Both the position numbers and the translations under genes were made by a program. From positions 1 to 19,581 of the forward strand of contig CALMYW010000134.1 in assembly GCA_937873665.1 (NCBI GenBank): a DNA stretch of 19,581 nt. Reading direction: 5' to 3'. The notes under the pieces are model-generated. The model worked only from the letters and a program-made list of their open reading frames with translations. It had not been told where the DNA came from and ran no database searches. The first letter of the stretch is position 1, and every line of letters starts with the position of its first letter. Below, in pieces: positions 1 to 8,551 of the stretch. This DNA comes from an uncultured Sphingorhabdus sp. (lineage in GTDB: Bacteria > Pseudomonadota > Alphaproteobacteria > Sphingomonadales > Sphingomonadaceae).

Positions 1-438
1 GTCGCCCAGCGCCTGGTAGGCGAGACTCAGTGTCGTATGGAGATTCGCCTTCGCTTCGCCAGACAGCTCCGTCCGGGCGAACTCATTGATGACCTTCCTG
101 GCCTGGCCGTTGGCGAGGAGAGTTTGGGCCAACAGGGGAATTGCCAACTCGCGAGCATGGTTGAGCTCAAGCGCCCGTCTCAACTCGAGTTCGGCGCCTT
201 GCGGGTCGCCAGCCTCGAGCAATGCCTTGCCGAGAAGGAAGCGCGCCTCGGCAAGATTCGGATTCATCTGCAGCGCATTCTTGAACTGGATGACGGCAGC
301 CTTGCTGTCGTTCTTCGCGAGGTAGTCCTTTCCTGACGCCATGAGCGAATCCGGATCTCCGGCGCCGCAGCCGGCCATCAGGGCCGTCACGACAACTGCG
401 GCAAAGGTGATGCGGTAATTGGCTGGCTTCTTCAACAT
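1..438 (-). CDS. prsT: PrsT-like TPR-repeat lipoprotein (3' end outside window)
   Basis: Reading the minus strand from the ATG at 438 gives 146 open codons to the window edge. The start MLKKPANYRITFAAVVVTAL is a lipoprotein signal peptide with lipobox LMAGC (Cys about residue 24), so the product is expected to be lipid-anchored in the periplasm, probably in the outer membrane. The mature part begins with tetratricopeptide repeats: a helix pair from about residue 33, an AVIQFKNALQMNP-type unit near 47-60, and an AELELRRALEL unit near 80. Tetratricopeptide lipoproteins of this kind (PrsT family, normally about 900 residues) sit beside prsK and prsR in exosortase/PEP-CTERM loci. It lies 23 bp after prsR on the same strand and is very likely co-transcribed. 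Its exact role in EPS or PEP-CTERM sorting is not established. The family call rests on the lipobox, the TPRs and the neighbours, because most of the protein is off the window. Confidence 0.85.
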   Translation of the reverse strand, partial: MLKKPANYRITFAAVVVTALMAGCGAGDPDSLMASGKDYLAKNDSKAAVIQFKNALQMNPNLAEARFLLGKALLEAGDPQGAELELRRALELNHARELAIPLLAQTLLANGQARKVINEFARTELSGEAKANLHTTLSLAYQALGD

Positions 439-461
439 GCGTTTTCCGGTATGGTTGCAGG

Positions 462-1817
462 TCACTTCAGCCCCAGGCGATGCATCATGTCATAGAGGGT
501 AGGGCGGCTGACTCCCAGCAGTTCGGCGGCACGCACCAGATTGCCGTTGGCTCTGCCCAGCGCGGTGGCCACGGCGCCCCTCTCGGCTTCGTCGCGAACG
601 CGACGCAGATCGATGTAGCCGTCACCGTCATCGGCTGCAATTTCCAGGGCGAGATCGGCGCGGGTGATCTGTTGCCCGTCGGCCATGATGACTGCGCGCC
701 TGATACAGTTTTCGAGTTCACGGACATTTCCTGGCCAGCCGTAGGCCTCGATTGCCCGTACGGCATCTTCGGAAAGGCCGAGGTTTGCACGATGATGTTC
801 GGCTGCGAAGCGGCGAACGAACGCATGGGCAAGAAGTGCCGAATCTCCCGTTCGGGCGCGCAGCGGGGGAACGGTGACAACGATCTCGGCCAGCCGATAG
901 TAGAGATCTTCGCGGAAAAGCCCGGCCTTGAGCTGCGCTTTCAGATCCTGATGCGTGGCGCAGGCGATACGGACATCGACAGGAATCTCCTGGCGGCCGC
1001 CAAGTCGTTCCACGGCCCGTTCCTGAAGGAAACGCAGCAACTTGGCCTGCAACCCCAGGGGCAGGTCGCCGATTTCGTCCAGCATCAGCGTTCCGCCATT
1101 CGCCACTTCGATCTTGCCTTGGGTCGTCTTGGCGGCGCCGGTGAACGCCCCCTTTTCATAGCCGAACAACTCGCTCTCGAGAAGATTGTCGGGAATCGCG
1201 GCGCAGTTGATTGCCACAAAGCGCTCTCCCTTGCGGGTTGACGCTTCATGCAGTCCGCGCGCGAGAACCTCCTTGCCGGTGCCGCTCTCACCCAGCAGGA
1301 GGACCGTGGCATTGGTGTTTGCCACCTTCTCGATAGTCCGGCACGTGCGCAGCATTTCGCTGTCCCGCGTCAGCAGACCGGAGAGTGCGGCCGGTTGCTG
1401 CAAGGCCTGGAGTCGCCGGTTTTCCTGCTGCAGGTCGAACAGCCTGAACGCGCGATCAATGGTCAGCGTGAGAAGTTGGGGCTCGAACGGCTTGGCGAAG
1501 AAGTCGTAGGCGCCCAGTGCAATCGCACGCAAGGCATTGGCCTGGTCGTTCTGGCCGGTAAGCACGATGATTTTTGTGTCGGGGGCGGCGGCAAGGATCT
1601 GTTCAAGCAGCAGAAAGCCTTCGGAGACCGAATCCGCCTCGGGCGGAAGTCCCAGATCCATGGTTACGACCGCCGGATTGTGACGATGGACCTGGGTCAG
1701 GGCGCTTTCGCGGTCGCTCGCGGTCAACGCCTCAAACCGGTCGAAAGACCAGCGCAGTTGCTTCTGCAACGCCAGGTCGTCTTCGACAATCAGCAGCGAA
1801 CGTGGTTTGTCGCCCAT
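462..1817 (-). CDS. prsR: PrsR, sigma-54-dependent PEP-CTERM-box response regulator
   Basis: This is a full-length NtrC-type regulator of about 451 residues. Positions below count from the GTG at 1820, one codon upstream. The receiver domain is at 1-125, with acidic pocket E13-D14-D15, phospho-acceptor D55 (VTMDLGLPP) and K110. The AAA+ domain is at about 148-380: Walker A GESGTGKE at 177-184, the sigma-54-contacting loop GAFTGA at 224-229, and Walker B LMLDE at 245-249. The C-terminal Fis-type helix-turn-helix is at about 427-449 (AAELLGVSRPTLYDMMHRLG). The family response regulator acts with PrsK to activate sigma-54 promoters of PEP-CTERM and EPS genes. ATG 1817 is preferred because it overlaps the ancestral prsK stop (TGATG) and has a GGAG 8 nt upstream; GTG 1820 is the alternative. 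The start would have been translationally coupled to prsK, and the new stop in prsK 138 bp upstream may weaken that coupling. Confidence 0.95.
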   Translation of the reverse strand: MGDKPRSLLIVEDDLALQKQLRWSFDRFEALTASDRESALTQVHRHNPAVVTMDLGLPPEADSVSEGFLLLEQILAAAPDTKIIVLTGQNDQANALRAIALGAYDFFAKPFEPQLLTLTIDRAFRLFDLQQENRRLQALQQPAALSGLLTRDSEMLRTCRTIEKVANTNATVLLLGESGTGKEVLARGLHEASTRKGERFVAINCAAIPDNLLESELFGYEKGAFTGAAKTTQGKIEVANGGTLMLDEIGDLPLGLQAKLLRFLQERAVERLGGRQEIPVDVRIACATHQDLKAQLKAGLFREDLYYRLAEIVVTVPPLRARTGDSALLAHAFVRRFAAEHHRANLGLSEDAVRAIEAYGWPGNVRELENCIRRAVIMADGQQITRADLALEIAADDGDGYIDLRRVRDEAERGAVATALGRANGNLVRAAELLGVSRPTLYDMMHRLGLK

Positions 1818-1954
1818 CACGCGCGCTCCGTTTCATGCAGATCGGATCGCTTTCCGGCGTCGAACAAGGGAAGGATCATCGTGACCCGGGTCCCTGAATC
1901 TTCCTGGCTTGCAACCTGCAATTCACCCCCCATTTCGCGTATGTACTGGGCGCT
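1817..1954 (-). pseudogene. prsK: Severed C-terminal tail of PrsK after the nonsense codon
   Basis: In the same frame as prsK, 45 sense codons follow the TAA and end in a TGA at 1817-1819. The peptide begins SAQYIREMGGELQV and includes DSGTRVTMILPLF, which are the last helix and strands of a histidine-kinase ATPase domain. Restoring one codon would give a 704-residue kinase whose stop overlaps the prsR ATG as TGATG. The tail shows no other damage, so the lesion is recent or artefactual. Confidence 0.85.
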
Positions 1955-3931
1955 TTAATAGGCGCCGATGCCCATGCCCGCCTGTTTCGTGCTCTGGAAG
2001 GGCTTGAACAGCCGATCCCGAATGAACTCCTCGGTCATCCCGCAGCCCGTGTCGCCGACTTCGACGACCGCCCGGTCACCGTGGCGCTTCAGCGAAACCC
2101 ACACCTTTCCGTCTTCATCGGTGGCATCCAGCGCATTCTGAACCAGATGGCTGATGACGCGCTCCAGTCTCTCCGCGTGGCCTCGAGTTGCCAAGTCTTC
2201 GCTAATGGTCATTTCAATAGTCCGTCCCTGCTTCATTTTACTCTCCCGAACGCAGTTGATGACGTTGGTAAGTTGCACGCCGCATACCGTTCCCGGCGGG
2301 GTCGGCCCTTCACGGAGCTGCATCATCAGCTGGCGCATGCGCTCGACTGAATGCTCCACCGTCATCAACATGTCCTGCTGAAATTCCGGGTTGTCCCGGT
2401 GCCGTTCGGCATTGCGCAGCATCAGCGAGAGTTGGGTGATGATGTTCTTGAGATCATGCACCACAAACGCCGACATCCTGTTGAATGCATCGAATTTCCG
2501 GGCTTCGAGGAGGGCTTCCGTGGCTTGCATCCGCGCCAGGAAACCTGCCGCCTGGCAGCCAGCGGTGCGAAGCACGTCGTTTACCTCCCAATTGACATTG
2601 ATGGGTGTGCGGGCGCTGGCCAGGATCACGAAGCCGGTCATTTCCTGATTGACAATCAGCGGAACCACCAGCCAGGCGTTGGGTATGCGATAGACCCACT
2701 CGGGGATCTCCAGTTCGGCATAGCGGCCCGGCGCCGTCCGGAACTCCTCGAGATTGATGACCCAGCCCCTACGGACAAGAAATCGGCAGAGCGATGAATC
2801 GTCCTCTTCGGCGCCTTCGATGGCCGGGATATTCCATCTTCCGGCCATTCTGAACGCATCTTGTCCGGGTTCCCGGAGCCACAGGCCGCCTGCCGGACTC
2901 TCGACCAGGTTGGCAAGGCCGCGGATGGTCTGCTGTCCGATGGCCTGGGGAGAGTCCTGTAATGACAGTGTCTGGGTAAAGCGCAACCACTCCTCGCGGT
3001 AGTCGTAGCGGTATCTGAAGAAATGCTTGCTGACCAGGACACGCACTTTTGCCCGCATCGAGCCTGAAAACACCAGTACCGCAAGCATGAGCAGCGAGAT
3101 GAACAAGACCGAGAACTGCAGTGCGCGTCCCCAGTCGCCGCCAAAGAACCGGATGTAATAGCCGAGGGAAGCCATGAGCAGCAGATAGATGGCTGCAAGT
3201 AGAAGTGTCGTCGTGTGGAATGCAGCTTTCTGGGAAAGCTGAATCTTCGTCTTCCAGTCGCGGCTGCGGATGGTGGCGACGAGAAGCAGCGGGATCACCA
3301 GCGCATGGACGAATCCACGTATCGCGTAGGCGTCGGCGTCGATCCGGTTGAATAGAAGTGCGTCCGAATAGAGGTAGAGATCGAAGCCGAACTGCCCGAG
3401 CAGGGCCAGGCACAGCGGCTTGACGTTCCAGCGCGCGTCATCCGTTACGTTACGGAAAACCTGTTCCAGAAGGATCAGGGCGATGATGGCCATTCCCAGC
3501 GTGAGGAAGATTTCCGTCCTCGCCCACTGGAACGCCTGCAGCCACCCCATGGAGATCGCCAGATGCACACCGATACGGCAAATCACCATTGCCCCGCCTG
3601 CAGGAATCAGCCAGGGAGGAAGGATCCGGTCCCTCCGTCGATTCATGGCGGGTGGAGTTAGCAGAAGGGCGAGAAAGACGTACCAGGCGCCATAGCGCAG
3701 GGTATCGAGCAGAACGGTCGATACAAGAAGAATGCTCTCTCCGGTCAGGGCAACGAGAGTGCCGGCGAGCGCCCAGAGAGCCGCGAGAACCACGGCTGCC
3801 AGGATTGCCTGGACGCGCCGGTTGCCACGCCAGTCGTGGCCGAGAGAGATGAGACGGGCGGCCAGCAGTCCGTAACTGACTGCTGCGGTGCCCATGCTCC
3901 ATGCGATCAGCGATACGGTTTCTTGATTCAT
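1955..3931 (-). CDS. prsK: PrsK, PEP-CTERM system histidine kinase, truncated by in-frame stop
   Basis: 658 residues up to a TAA at 1955-1957. The N-terminal half (about 1-295) is hydrophobic, with roughly eight or more membrane spans. A GAF-like sensor domain follows at about 320-465, then the dimerisation/H-box with His492 (VVHDLKN). The ATPase domain has an N box near 594-603 (HLVQNALDA), G1 DTGCGM at 627-632, an F box FKPFQSTK at 642-649 and G2 GMGIGAY at 652-658. The protein stops straight after GIGAY, where the family continues with a Glu (GAYE). The same frame stays open for 45 more codons and supplies the missing end of the ATPase fold. One base change (GAA to TAA) explains the stop. 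It begins 41 bp after the sugar transferase gene, with no strong Shine-Dalgarno. The product is probably inactive or unstable unless the stop is a sequencing error or is read through. Family identity is sure; functional state is inferred. Confidence 0.93.
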   Translation of the reverse strand: MNQETVSLIAWSMGTAAVSYGLLAARLISLGHDWRGNRRVQAILAAVVLAALWALAGTLVALTGESILLVSTVLLDTLRYGAWYVFLALLLTPPAMNRRRDRILPPWLIPAGGAMVICRIGVHLAISMGWLQAFQWARTEIFLTLGMAIIALILLEQVFRNVTDDARWNVKPLCLALLGQFGFDLYLYSDALLFNRIDADAYAIRGFVHALVIPLLLVATIRSRDWKTKIQLSQKAAFHTTTLLLAAIYLLLMASLGYYIRFFGGDWGRALQFSVLFISLLMLAVLVFSGSMRAKVRVLVSKHFFRYRYDYREEWLRFTQTLSLQDSPQAIGQQTIRGLANLVESPAGGLWLREPGQDAFRMAGRWNIPAIEGAEEDDSSLCRFLVRRGWVINLEEFRTAPGRYAELEIPEWVYRIPNAWLVVPLIVNQEMTGFVILASARTPINVNWEVNDVLRTAGCQAAGFLARMQATEALLEARKFDAFNRMSAFVVHDLKNIITQLSLMLRNAERHRDNPEFQQDMLMTVEHSVERMRQLMMQLREGPTPPGTVCGVQLTNVINCVRESKMKQGRTIEMTISEDLATRGHAERLERVISHLVQNALDATDEDGKVWVSLKRHGDRAVVEVGDTGCGMTEEFIRDRLFKPFQSTKQAGMGIGAY

Positions 3932-3972
3932 GGTTCAGTCAGAGGACGACACGCATGCCGTGCAACCACGGT

Positions 3973-5355
3973 CTAGTGCGCACCTTTGCCAGTCAGTACG
4001 ACTCCCACCGTTTCGAACATCACGACGAGATCGAGAAACAACGAGTGATTCTTGACGTAGTAGAGGTCGTACTGCAGTTTCGCCGCTGCGTCCTCGGTGG
4101 ATGCACCATAGTGATAGCAAACCTGGGCCCAGCCGGTCAACCCGGGCTTGACGCTGTGCCGGACCGCATAGAATGGTATCTCCCTGGTGAGTTGATCGAC
4201 AAAGAAGGGCCGTTCCGGGCGCGGGCCAACAAAACTCATGTCACCCTTGAGGACGCAGTAGAGTTGTGGCAGTTCGTCGATGCGCAGTTTCCGGATGATG
4301 CGCCCAACCTTTGTCACGCGATCATCGGATGATGTCGCCCAGACGGGTTTTCCATGCTTCTCGGCGTCCTGGCGCATGCTGCGGAACTTGATGACATTGA
4401 ACAGACGTCCGTTAAGCCCCACTCGCTCCTGCTGGTAAAGGAGCGGGAAGCCGGTTTCCAGTCCGATCAGCAGTGCGGTGACAAGCATCACGGGCGCCGC
4501 GACGATCAGAAGAATGAGCGAGGCGATGATGTCAAAGATCCGCTTCACGACCGAACGCACGACGCCCTGACTGAAGCCCTCGCCGAAAATCAGCCAGCCA
4601 GCGTAAAGGGAGTCCAGGCGGATCTGGCCAAGCGTCTTCTCGAAGTGACTGGCCAGGTCGAGGACGCGGATTCCATTCAGGCGGCAATCCAGAAGTTCGC
4701 GCATGGGCATGGAGCCGCCGCGCCGTTCGGACAAGGCGATGACGATCTCATCTGCTTCCAGCGCGATTGCGGCATCGAGCAGATTCCCGTCCTGCGCAAC
4801 CAGGCGGCTCCCCTGAAGGATCGAGTCGTTCTCATTGGGCCCGGCAAAAAAACCGACGATAACGGCATTCCTGTCCGACTTCCTGAGTGCGTCCCTGACC
4901 TCGATTGCCTTGGAACCCGTTCCAAAAACCAGAATCCGGCGCTTGGCGTGCTCCGGATCGCGCGAGCCTGACATTCCGATGCGCGAGACAAGCACCCCGA
5001 AAACCGCTGCCATGATGGCCATGTAAAGCAATTCACGATCGAACCGGACGAAAAACAGAACATCAATGAGATAGGCGATCGGAAACGATAGATAGACCGA
5101 GAAGAGTATTCGGGTTCGCGGCCCGATGGCAGTCTGCGGGTTGATGCGCTGATTGATGCCCAGCAATGCGGTGATCAGCATGGCGACAGCGACGTAAATC
5201 AGGCCGAAAACGACGACCTGTTTCTGATCGATTGGCAAGCCGCTGTTGGCCCACCCGAAGGCAATGAGGGCAACGACGATGATGAACGCCGAATCAAACA
5301 GGGTCTGTGCGAGAGGCCGCCAGTACAGCCAGTGAGTGAACATTCGGTTTATCAT
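3973..5355 (-). CDS. Undecaprenyl-phosphate sugar-phosphate transferase, exosortase-associated (EpsB_2-like)
   Basis: 460 residues. Four to five membrane helices occupy about 13-130. A Rossmann-like segment opens at 138 (KRRILVFGTGSKA). A re-entrant or spanning helix near 270-300 leads into the bacterial sugar transferase domain (about 268-460). Hallmarks are YQQERVGLNGRLFNVIKFRSM (304-327), the catalytic Asp360-Glu361 of IDELPQL, KGDMSFVGPRPERP (370-383) and GLTGWAQV (405-412). Such enzymes transfer a sugar-1-phosphate from a nucleotide sugar to undecaprenyl phosphate at the inner membrane, the first step of EPS repeat-unit assembly. The sugar cannot be told from sequence. It heads the minus-strand operon transferase-prsK-prsR-prsT, downstream of the CRP-like site at 5534-5551. 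AGAGG lies just upstream of the ATG with short (3 nt) spacing, so the next Met (residue 5) is a possible alternative start. Confidence 0.93.
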   Translation of the reverse strand: MINRMFTHWLYWRPLAQTLFDSAFIIVVALIAFGWANSGLPIDQKQVVVFGLIYVAVAMLITALLGINQRINPQTAIGPRTRILFSVYLSFPIAYLIDVLFFVRFDRELLYMAIMAAVFGVLVSRIGMSGSRDPEHAKRRILVFGTGSKAIEVRDALRKSDRNAVIVGFFAGPNENDSILQGSRLVAQDGNLLDAAIALEADEIVIALSERRGGSMPMRELLDCRLNGIRVLDLASHFEKTLGQIRLDSLYAGWLIFGEGFSQGVVRSVVKRIFDIIASLILLIVAAPVMLVTALLIGLETGFPLLYQQERVGLNGRLFNVIKFRSMRQDAEKHGKPVWATSSDDRVTKVGRIIRKLRIDELPQLYCVLKGDMSFVGPRPERPFFVDQLTREIPFYAVRHSVKPGLTGWAQVCYHYGASTEDAAAKLQYDLYYVKNHSLFLDLVVMFETVGVVLTGKGAH

Positions 5356-5454
5356 GGTCCTCTAATGCCTTGGTGATCGTGCCGAACCCGAATCCGTCCC
5401 TTGCTGCCGATGGCAACGGTGCCTCTGCCCTGACGAACTGGCTGGCAACGAGAT

Positions 5455-5467
5455 CCGGATAATCCGG
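5455..5467. repeat. Short inverted repeat in the transferase leader
   Basis: CCGGATAATCCGG has perfect 6-bp arms around a single base. It lies in the predicted 5' leader of the transferase-prsKRT operon, about 100 bp before the start codon. It could be a second operator half-site pair or simply chance. No poly-T follows, so it is not an intrinsic terminator. Confidence 0.3.
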
Positions 5468-5507
5468 CGGTGGGTGCAGCTGGCCCGGTCGTCATGGTTC
5501 CGAGGAG

Positions 5508-5551
5508 AGTCTATCCGGGCGTGCTGACGTGCTCTGTGTACTATTTCACAG
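5508..5551 (-). promoter_or_regulatory. CRP/FNR-like operator and -10 element for the transferase-prsKRT operon
   Basis: In the 273-bp gap between the decarboxylase and transferase genes, 5534-5551 reads CTGTGTACTATTTCACAG. It has perfect 5-bp arms and the TGTGN-N6-NCACA spacing of CRP/FNR-family sites. On the minus strand a -10-like TAGACT (5513 to 5508, 4 of 6 consensus) begins 30 bases past the centre of the palindrome, which would put the centre at -41.5 as in class II CRP promoters. The predicted start near 5501 leaves a leader of about 145 nt before the ATG at 5355. A near-copy of the site lies at 8552-8569. The regulator is not identified. Confidence 0.55.
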
Positions 5552-5628
5552 TCGTTGGAAGTCTGCGGATGGATGGCGAGCACCGGGATCGAATGCCCCT
5601 CGCGTTGATCACCCTGCAAAGGCGCCGG

Positions 5629-6873
5629 TCAGACAAGCACCTCGACCGGGGCCGGGTGCCCGAGAAAACCGTGCGGGCTGGCACTGGCCCCATAGGCGCC
5701 CGACTGGAAGATCACCACCAGATCGCCTGGTTGCGCAACCGCAAGTTCCATGCGGTCGGCGAGCAGGTCGAGCGGCGTGCACAGGGGGCCGACCACGGAA
5801 GCTGTTTCGTGCTGGCCCGGAGTCATCCGGTTGCCGATGGCGACCGGGTAATTCTTGCGGATGACCTGTCCGAAGTTGCCGGATGCCGACAGGTGATGGT
5901 TTAGCCCGCCATCGACGACGAGATAGGTCTGCCCCCGCGATATCTTGCGGTCGACCACGCGAGCGACGTAGATTCCGGCCTCGCCGACCAGATAACGACC
6001 AAGTTCGACCACCAGATGGGCATCCGGCATGTCCTGTCTCGCGCGCCGCACCAGGCCGTCGAGATTCTCGCCGATCGGCGCCAGTTCAAGTCGCTGCTCG
6101 CCTGGGAAGTAGGGAATTCCAAATCCGCCTCCAAGATTGAGGAAGCGGACCGGCGCCGGAGCCTTGGCTGCAAGTCGTAATGCCAACTCATACGATTTCT
6201 GCTGCGCCTCGCAGATCGATTCGGCGCGCAGGTTCTGTGAACCGGCAAACAAATGAAAACCCTCAAAAGCCAGGCTTGCGCGCCCGATGTCGGCCAGGAT
6301 CCCGGGAACCTGTTCGGCGTCGACACCGAACTGCTTCGGCCCGCCGCCCATCTTCATTCCCGAACTCTTGAGCTCGAAATCCGGGTTGACGCGCACCGCA
6401 ACCCTTGCCGGAAGACCAAGCTCAGCGGAAATCACGGCCAGTTCGCTGACTTCACGGAACGATTCGATGTTGATCAGGACACCTGCCGCCACCGCCTGGG
6501 CCAGTTCGCCACAGCGCTTGCCGGGGCCGGCGAAGCTGATCTCGGCCGGGTCGGCGCCAGCATCGAGCGCAACCTTCAACTCGCCCCCCGAAGCAACATC
6601 GATGCCATCGACGAGGCCGGCCATGACACCGACCAGCGCCGGCATCGGGTTGGCCTTCATCGCATAGTGCAGCTTGACCGCGTCCGGGAGCGCCCCACGC
6701 AGTTCGGCTACACGGGACTTCAACAAACTCCGGTCGTAGGCATAAAAGGGAGTCTGGCCGACCCGGGCGGCAAGGCGCTGCAGGCTGATGCTACCAACCA
6801 GAAGCTGGCCATCGGCAGTGGCGAACTGGTTGATCGGGGCGTGGACCGGAATCGGGTGCTCGGAAGCGGACAT
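5629..6873 (-). CDS. PLP-dependent decarboxylase, exosortase A system-associated
   Basis: 414 residues, fold III (alanine-racemase/DAP-decarboxylase type). The PLP lysine is Lys73 in HYAMKANP, the glycine loop is GGGFGIPY at 248-255, an acidic PLP contact lies in ELGRYLVGEAG (290-300), the catalytic Cys of the partner subunit is Cys365 in GPLCTPLDLLAD, and SGAYG is at 391-395. Fold III decarboxylases convert diaminopimelate, ornithine, lysine or arginine to the amine. This branch (TIGR03099-type) is found in exosortase-A EPS loci and its substrate is unknown. It starts 24 bp after the acyl-CoA ligase stop on the same strand, so the two are almost certainly one transcript and probably one pathway. 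All catalytic motifs look intact. It could supply an amine or beta-alanine-like unit for the ACP pathway; that is inference. Confidence 0.93.
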   Translation of the reverse strand: MSASEHPIPVHAPINQFATADGQLLVGSISLQRLAARVGQTPFYAYDRSLLKSRVAELRGALPDAVKLHYAMKANPMPALVGVMAGLVDGIDVASGGELKVALDAGADPAEISFAGPGKRCGELAQAVAAGVLINIESFREVSELAVISAELGLPARVAVRVNPDFELKSSGMKMGGGPKQFGVDAEQVPGILADIGRASLAFEGFHLFAGSQNLRAESICEAQQKSYELALRLAAKAPAPVRFLNLGGGFGIPYFPGEQRLELAPIGENLDGLVRRARQDMPDAHLVVELGRYLVGEAGIYVARVVDRKISRGQTYLVVDGGLNHHLSASGNFGQVIRKNYPVAIGNRMTPGQHETASVVGPLCTPLDLLADRMELAVAQPGDLVVIFQSGAYGASASPHGFLGHPAPVEVLV

Positions 6874-6897
6874 GGAATCTATTTCTCCGGAACAGGA

Positions 6898-8496
6898 TCA
6901 CGCGGCATGTTTCTCGACCCACGCGGTCGACAGTGTTTTTCGGTCGATTTTGCCGTTGGGATTGCGTGGCAACGGGCCATCGCGCACCTCGATGCCGGCC
7001 GGCACCATGTAGGCCGGCATGCGCACGCGGCATTCGGCGAGCAGGGCGGCGGTGTCGATTTCGCGCCCGGCAGGCGCCGAGACAATGACCTGGATTGCCT
7101 GGCCCAGTGTTTCGTGGTCGACGCCAAATGCGACGCATTCGCCGACCATCCGGGTCGCGTAAAGAATTTCCTCCACCTCGGTGGGGCTCACTCGGTAGCC
7201 GGAAGTCTTCATCATTTCATCGCGCCGGCCGATGAAGTAGAGGAACCCGTCCTCATCCATGCAAACCGTATCACCCGAGAACACGGCGATTTCCGGCAGT
7301 ACCAGTCCCGCCTCGCGTCCCGGGGCATTGAGCGGCAGCGGCTTGTAGCGTTCGGCGGTCTTTTCCGGATCGTTCCAGTAACCCATGCCGACCAGCGCGC
7401 CGCGGTGGACCAGTTCGCCGGGCTCATGGGGCGCACAGGGCGAGCCATCCTCGCGCAATACCAGAATCTCCGCATTGGGGATGGCCTTGCCGATCGAGTC
7501 GGGCCGCCGGTCGACTTCGGCGGGCGGCAGATAGGTCGAGCGAAAGGCTTCGGTCAGTCCGTACATCAGGAAGGGTTTCGACTCCGGCAGATGTTTGCGC
7601 AATGCGGCCAGCGTTTCCCGCGGCATGCGGCCCCCGGTGTTGGCGAAGTAGCGCAGATGCCGGGTGATCGATTCCGGCCAAGGGAGTTGCGTTAACTGGA
7701 TATACAGTGGCGGTACAGCGGTCAGTCCGGTGACCTTCTCGCGTTCGATGGCCTTGATCACGTCGCGGGGTAGCAGGTAGTTCAACAGCACCCCGCGCGC
7801 ACCGACATGGAAGGCCGTGGTCAGCTGGCTGAAGCCGGCATCGAAAGAGAGGGGGAGAGCGGCAAGCAGGGTGTCCCCTGAGTGGTTTTCGAGGTAGCTG
7901 GCAACGCTCTTTGCCCCAGCTACCATATTCCGATGCGAAAGCACCACTCCCTTTGGCTTGCCGGTGCTGCCCGAGGTGTAAAGGATTCCGACAACGTCGG
8001 TGTCGATGACGCGATGCCCGCGTTTTTGCGGCGTTGCGAGTAGCTCGCTCCAGCTTGAATAGGAGACCGGGCCATTTGCTGGCAGCGGTTCGGCTGAGTC
8101 CAGAACGACCACGTGGCGAAGATCGTGGCACTGCTTCAGCGTATCGGCGAGCAGTGCAAGGCGCTCAGGCGAGGTAACCAATACCCGCACATTGCAGTCG
8201 CGCATGATGTAGCCGACCTGCTCGGGCTTGAGCAGTGGATTCAGCGGCACGAAGACGCCGCCGGCAGCGGGAGCGCCAAAGCTGGCGATGACCGTCTCGA
8301 AACGCTTCTCGAGATAGATGGCGACCCGCTCACCACGTTGAAGCCCAAGGTTCATCAAGCCACCGGCAAAATCTGCGACGGCGTCGTGTAGCTCGCTGTA
8401 GTGAACGGTTTCCTTGCCATGGGTGATGGCGGGGAGGTCCGGAAACCGTTCCGCCGAGAGTCTTATCAGATCAGGGAGTAGGGTGGGGTCGCGCAT
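6898..8496 (-). CDS. AMP-forming acyl-CoA ligase, exosortase A system-associated
   Basis: 532 residues from ATG 8496. It is an ANL-superfamily adenylating enzyme with P-loop YTSGSTGKPKG at about 173-183, YGLTEA at 312-317, the hinge GRRDEMMKTSGYRVS at 423-437 and the catalytic lysine of PNGKIDRK at about 516. It should activate a carboxylic or amino acid as acyl-AMP and pass it to CoA or, more likely here, to the phosphopantetheine of the divergently encoded ACP. It matches the TIGR03098-type ligase of exosortase-A loci; the substrate is unknown. An upstream in-frame ATG at 8547 would add 17 residues. That start lies only 4 bp from the CRP-like site, and the family homology appears to begin near MRDPTLLPDLI, so 8496 is preferred. 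Neither start has a clear Shine-Dalgarno. Confidence 0.93.
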   Translation of the reverse strand: MRDPTLLPDLIRLSAERFPDLPAITHGKETVHYSELHDAVADFAGGLMNLGLQRGERVAIYLEKRFETVIASFGAPAAGGVFVPLNPLLKPEQVGYIMRDCNVRVLVTSPERLALLADTLKQCHDLRHVVVLDSAEPLPANGPVSYSSWSELLATPQKRGHRVIDTDVVGILYTSGSTGKPKGVVLSHRNMVAGAKSVASYLENHSGDTLLAALPLSFDAGFSQLTTAFHVGARGVLLNYLLPRDVIKAIEREKVTGLTAVPPLYIQLTQLPWPESITRHLRYFANTGGRMPRETLAALRKHLPESKPFLMYGLTEAFRSTYLPPAEVDRRPDSIGKAIPNAEILVLREDGSPCAPHEPGELVHRGALVGMGYWNDPEKTAERYKPLPLNAPGREAGLVLPEIAVFSGDTVCMDEDGFLYFIGRRDEMMKTSGYRVSPTEVEEILYATRMVGECVAFGVDHETLGQAIQVIVSAPAGREIDTAALLAECRVRMPAYMVPAGIEVRDGPLPRNPNGKIDRKTLSTAWVEKHAA

Positions 8497-8551
8497 GGGG
8501 TCAGACGGGTAGATAAATGACAAGGATTTCGGCAAGCCGAGAAGCATGACA

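Noticed and set aside
480..1241. Long plus-strand open frame of about 250 codons opposite prsR
   Set aside because: It is the antisense shadow of a gene with clear receiver, AAA+ and helix-turn-helix motifs, and its translation has no recognisable domain.
6253..7695. 480-codon plus-strand open frame opposite the decarboxylase and ligase
   Set aside because: Both opposite-strand genes have intact catalytic motifs. The frame results from high G+C codon usage.
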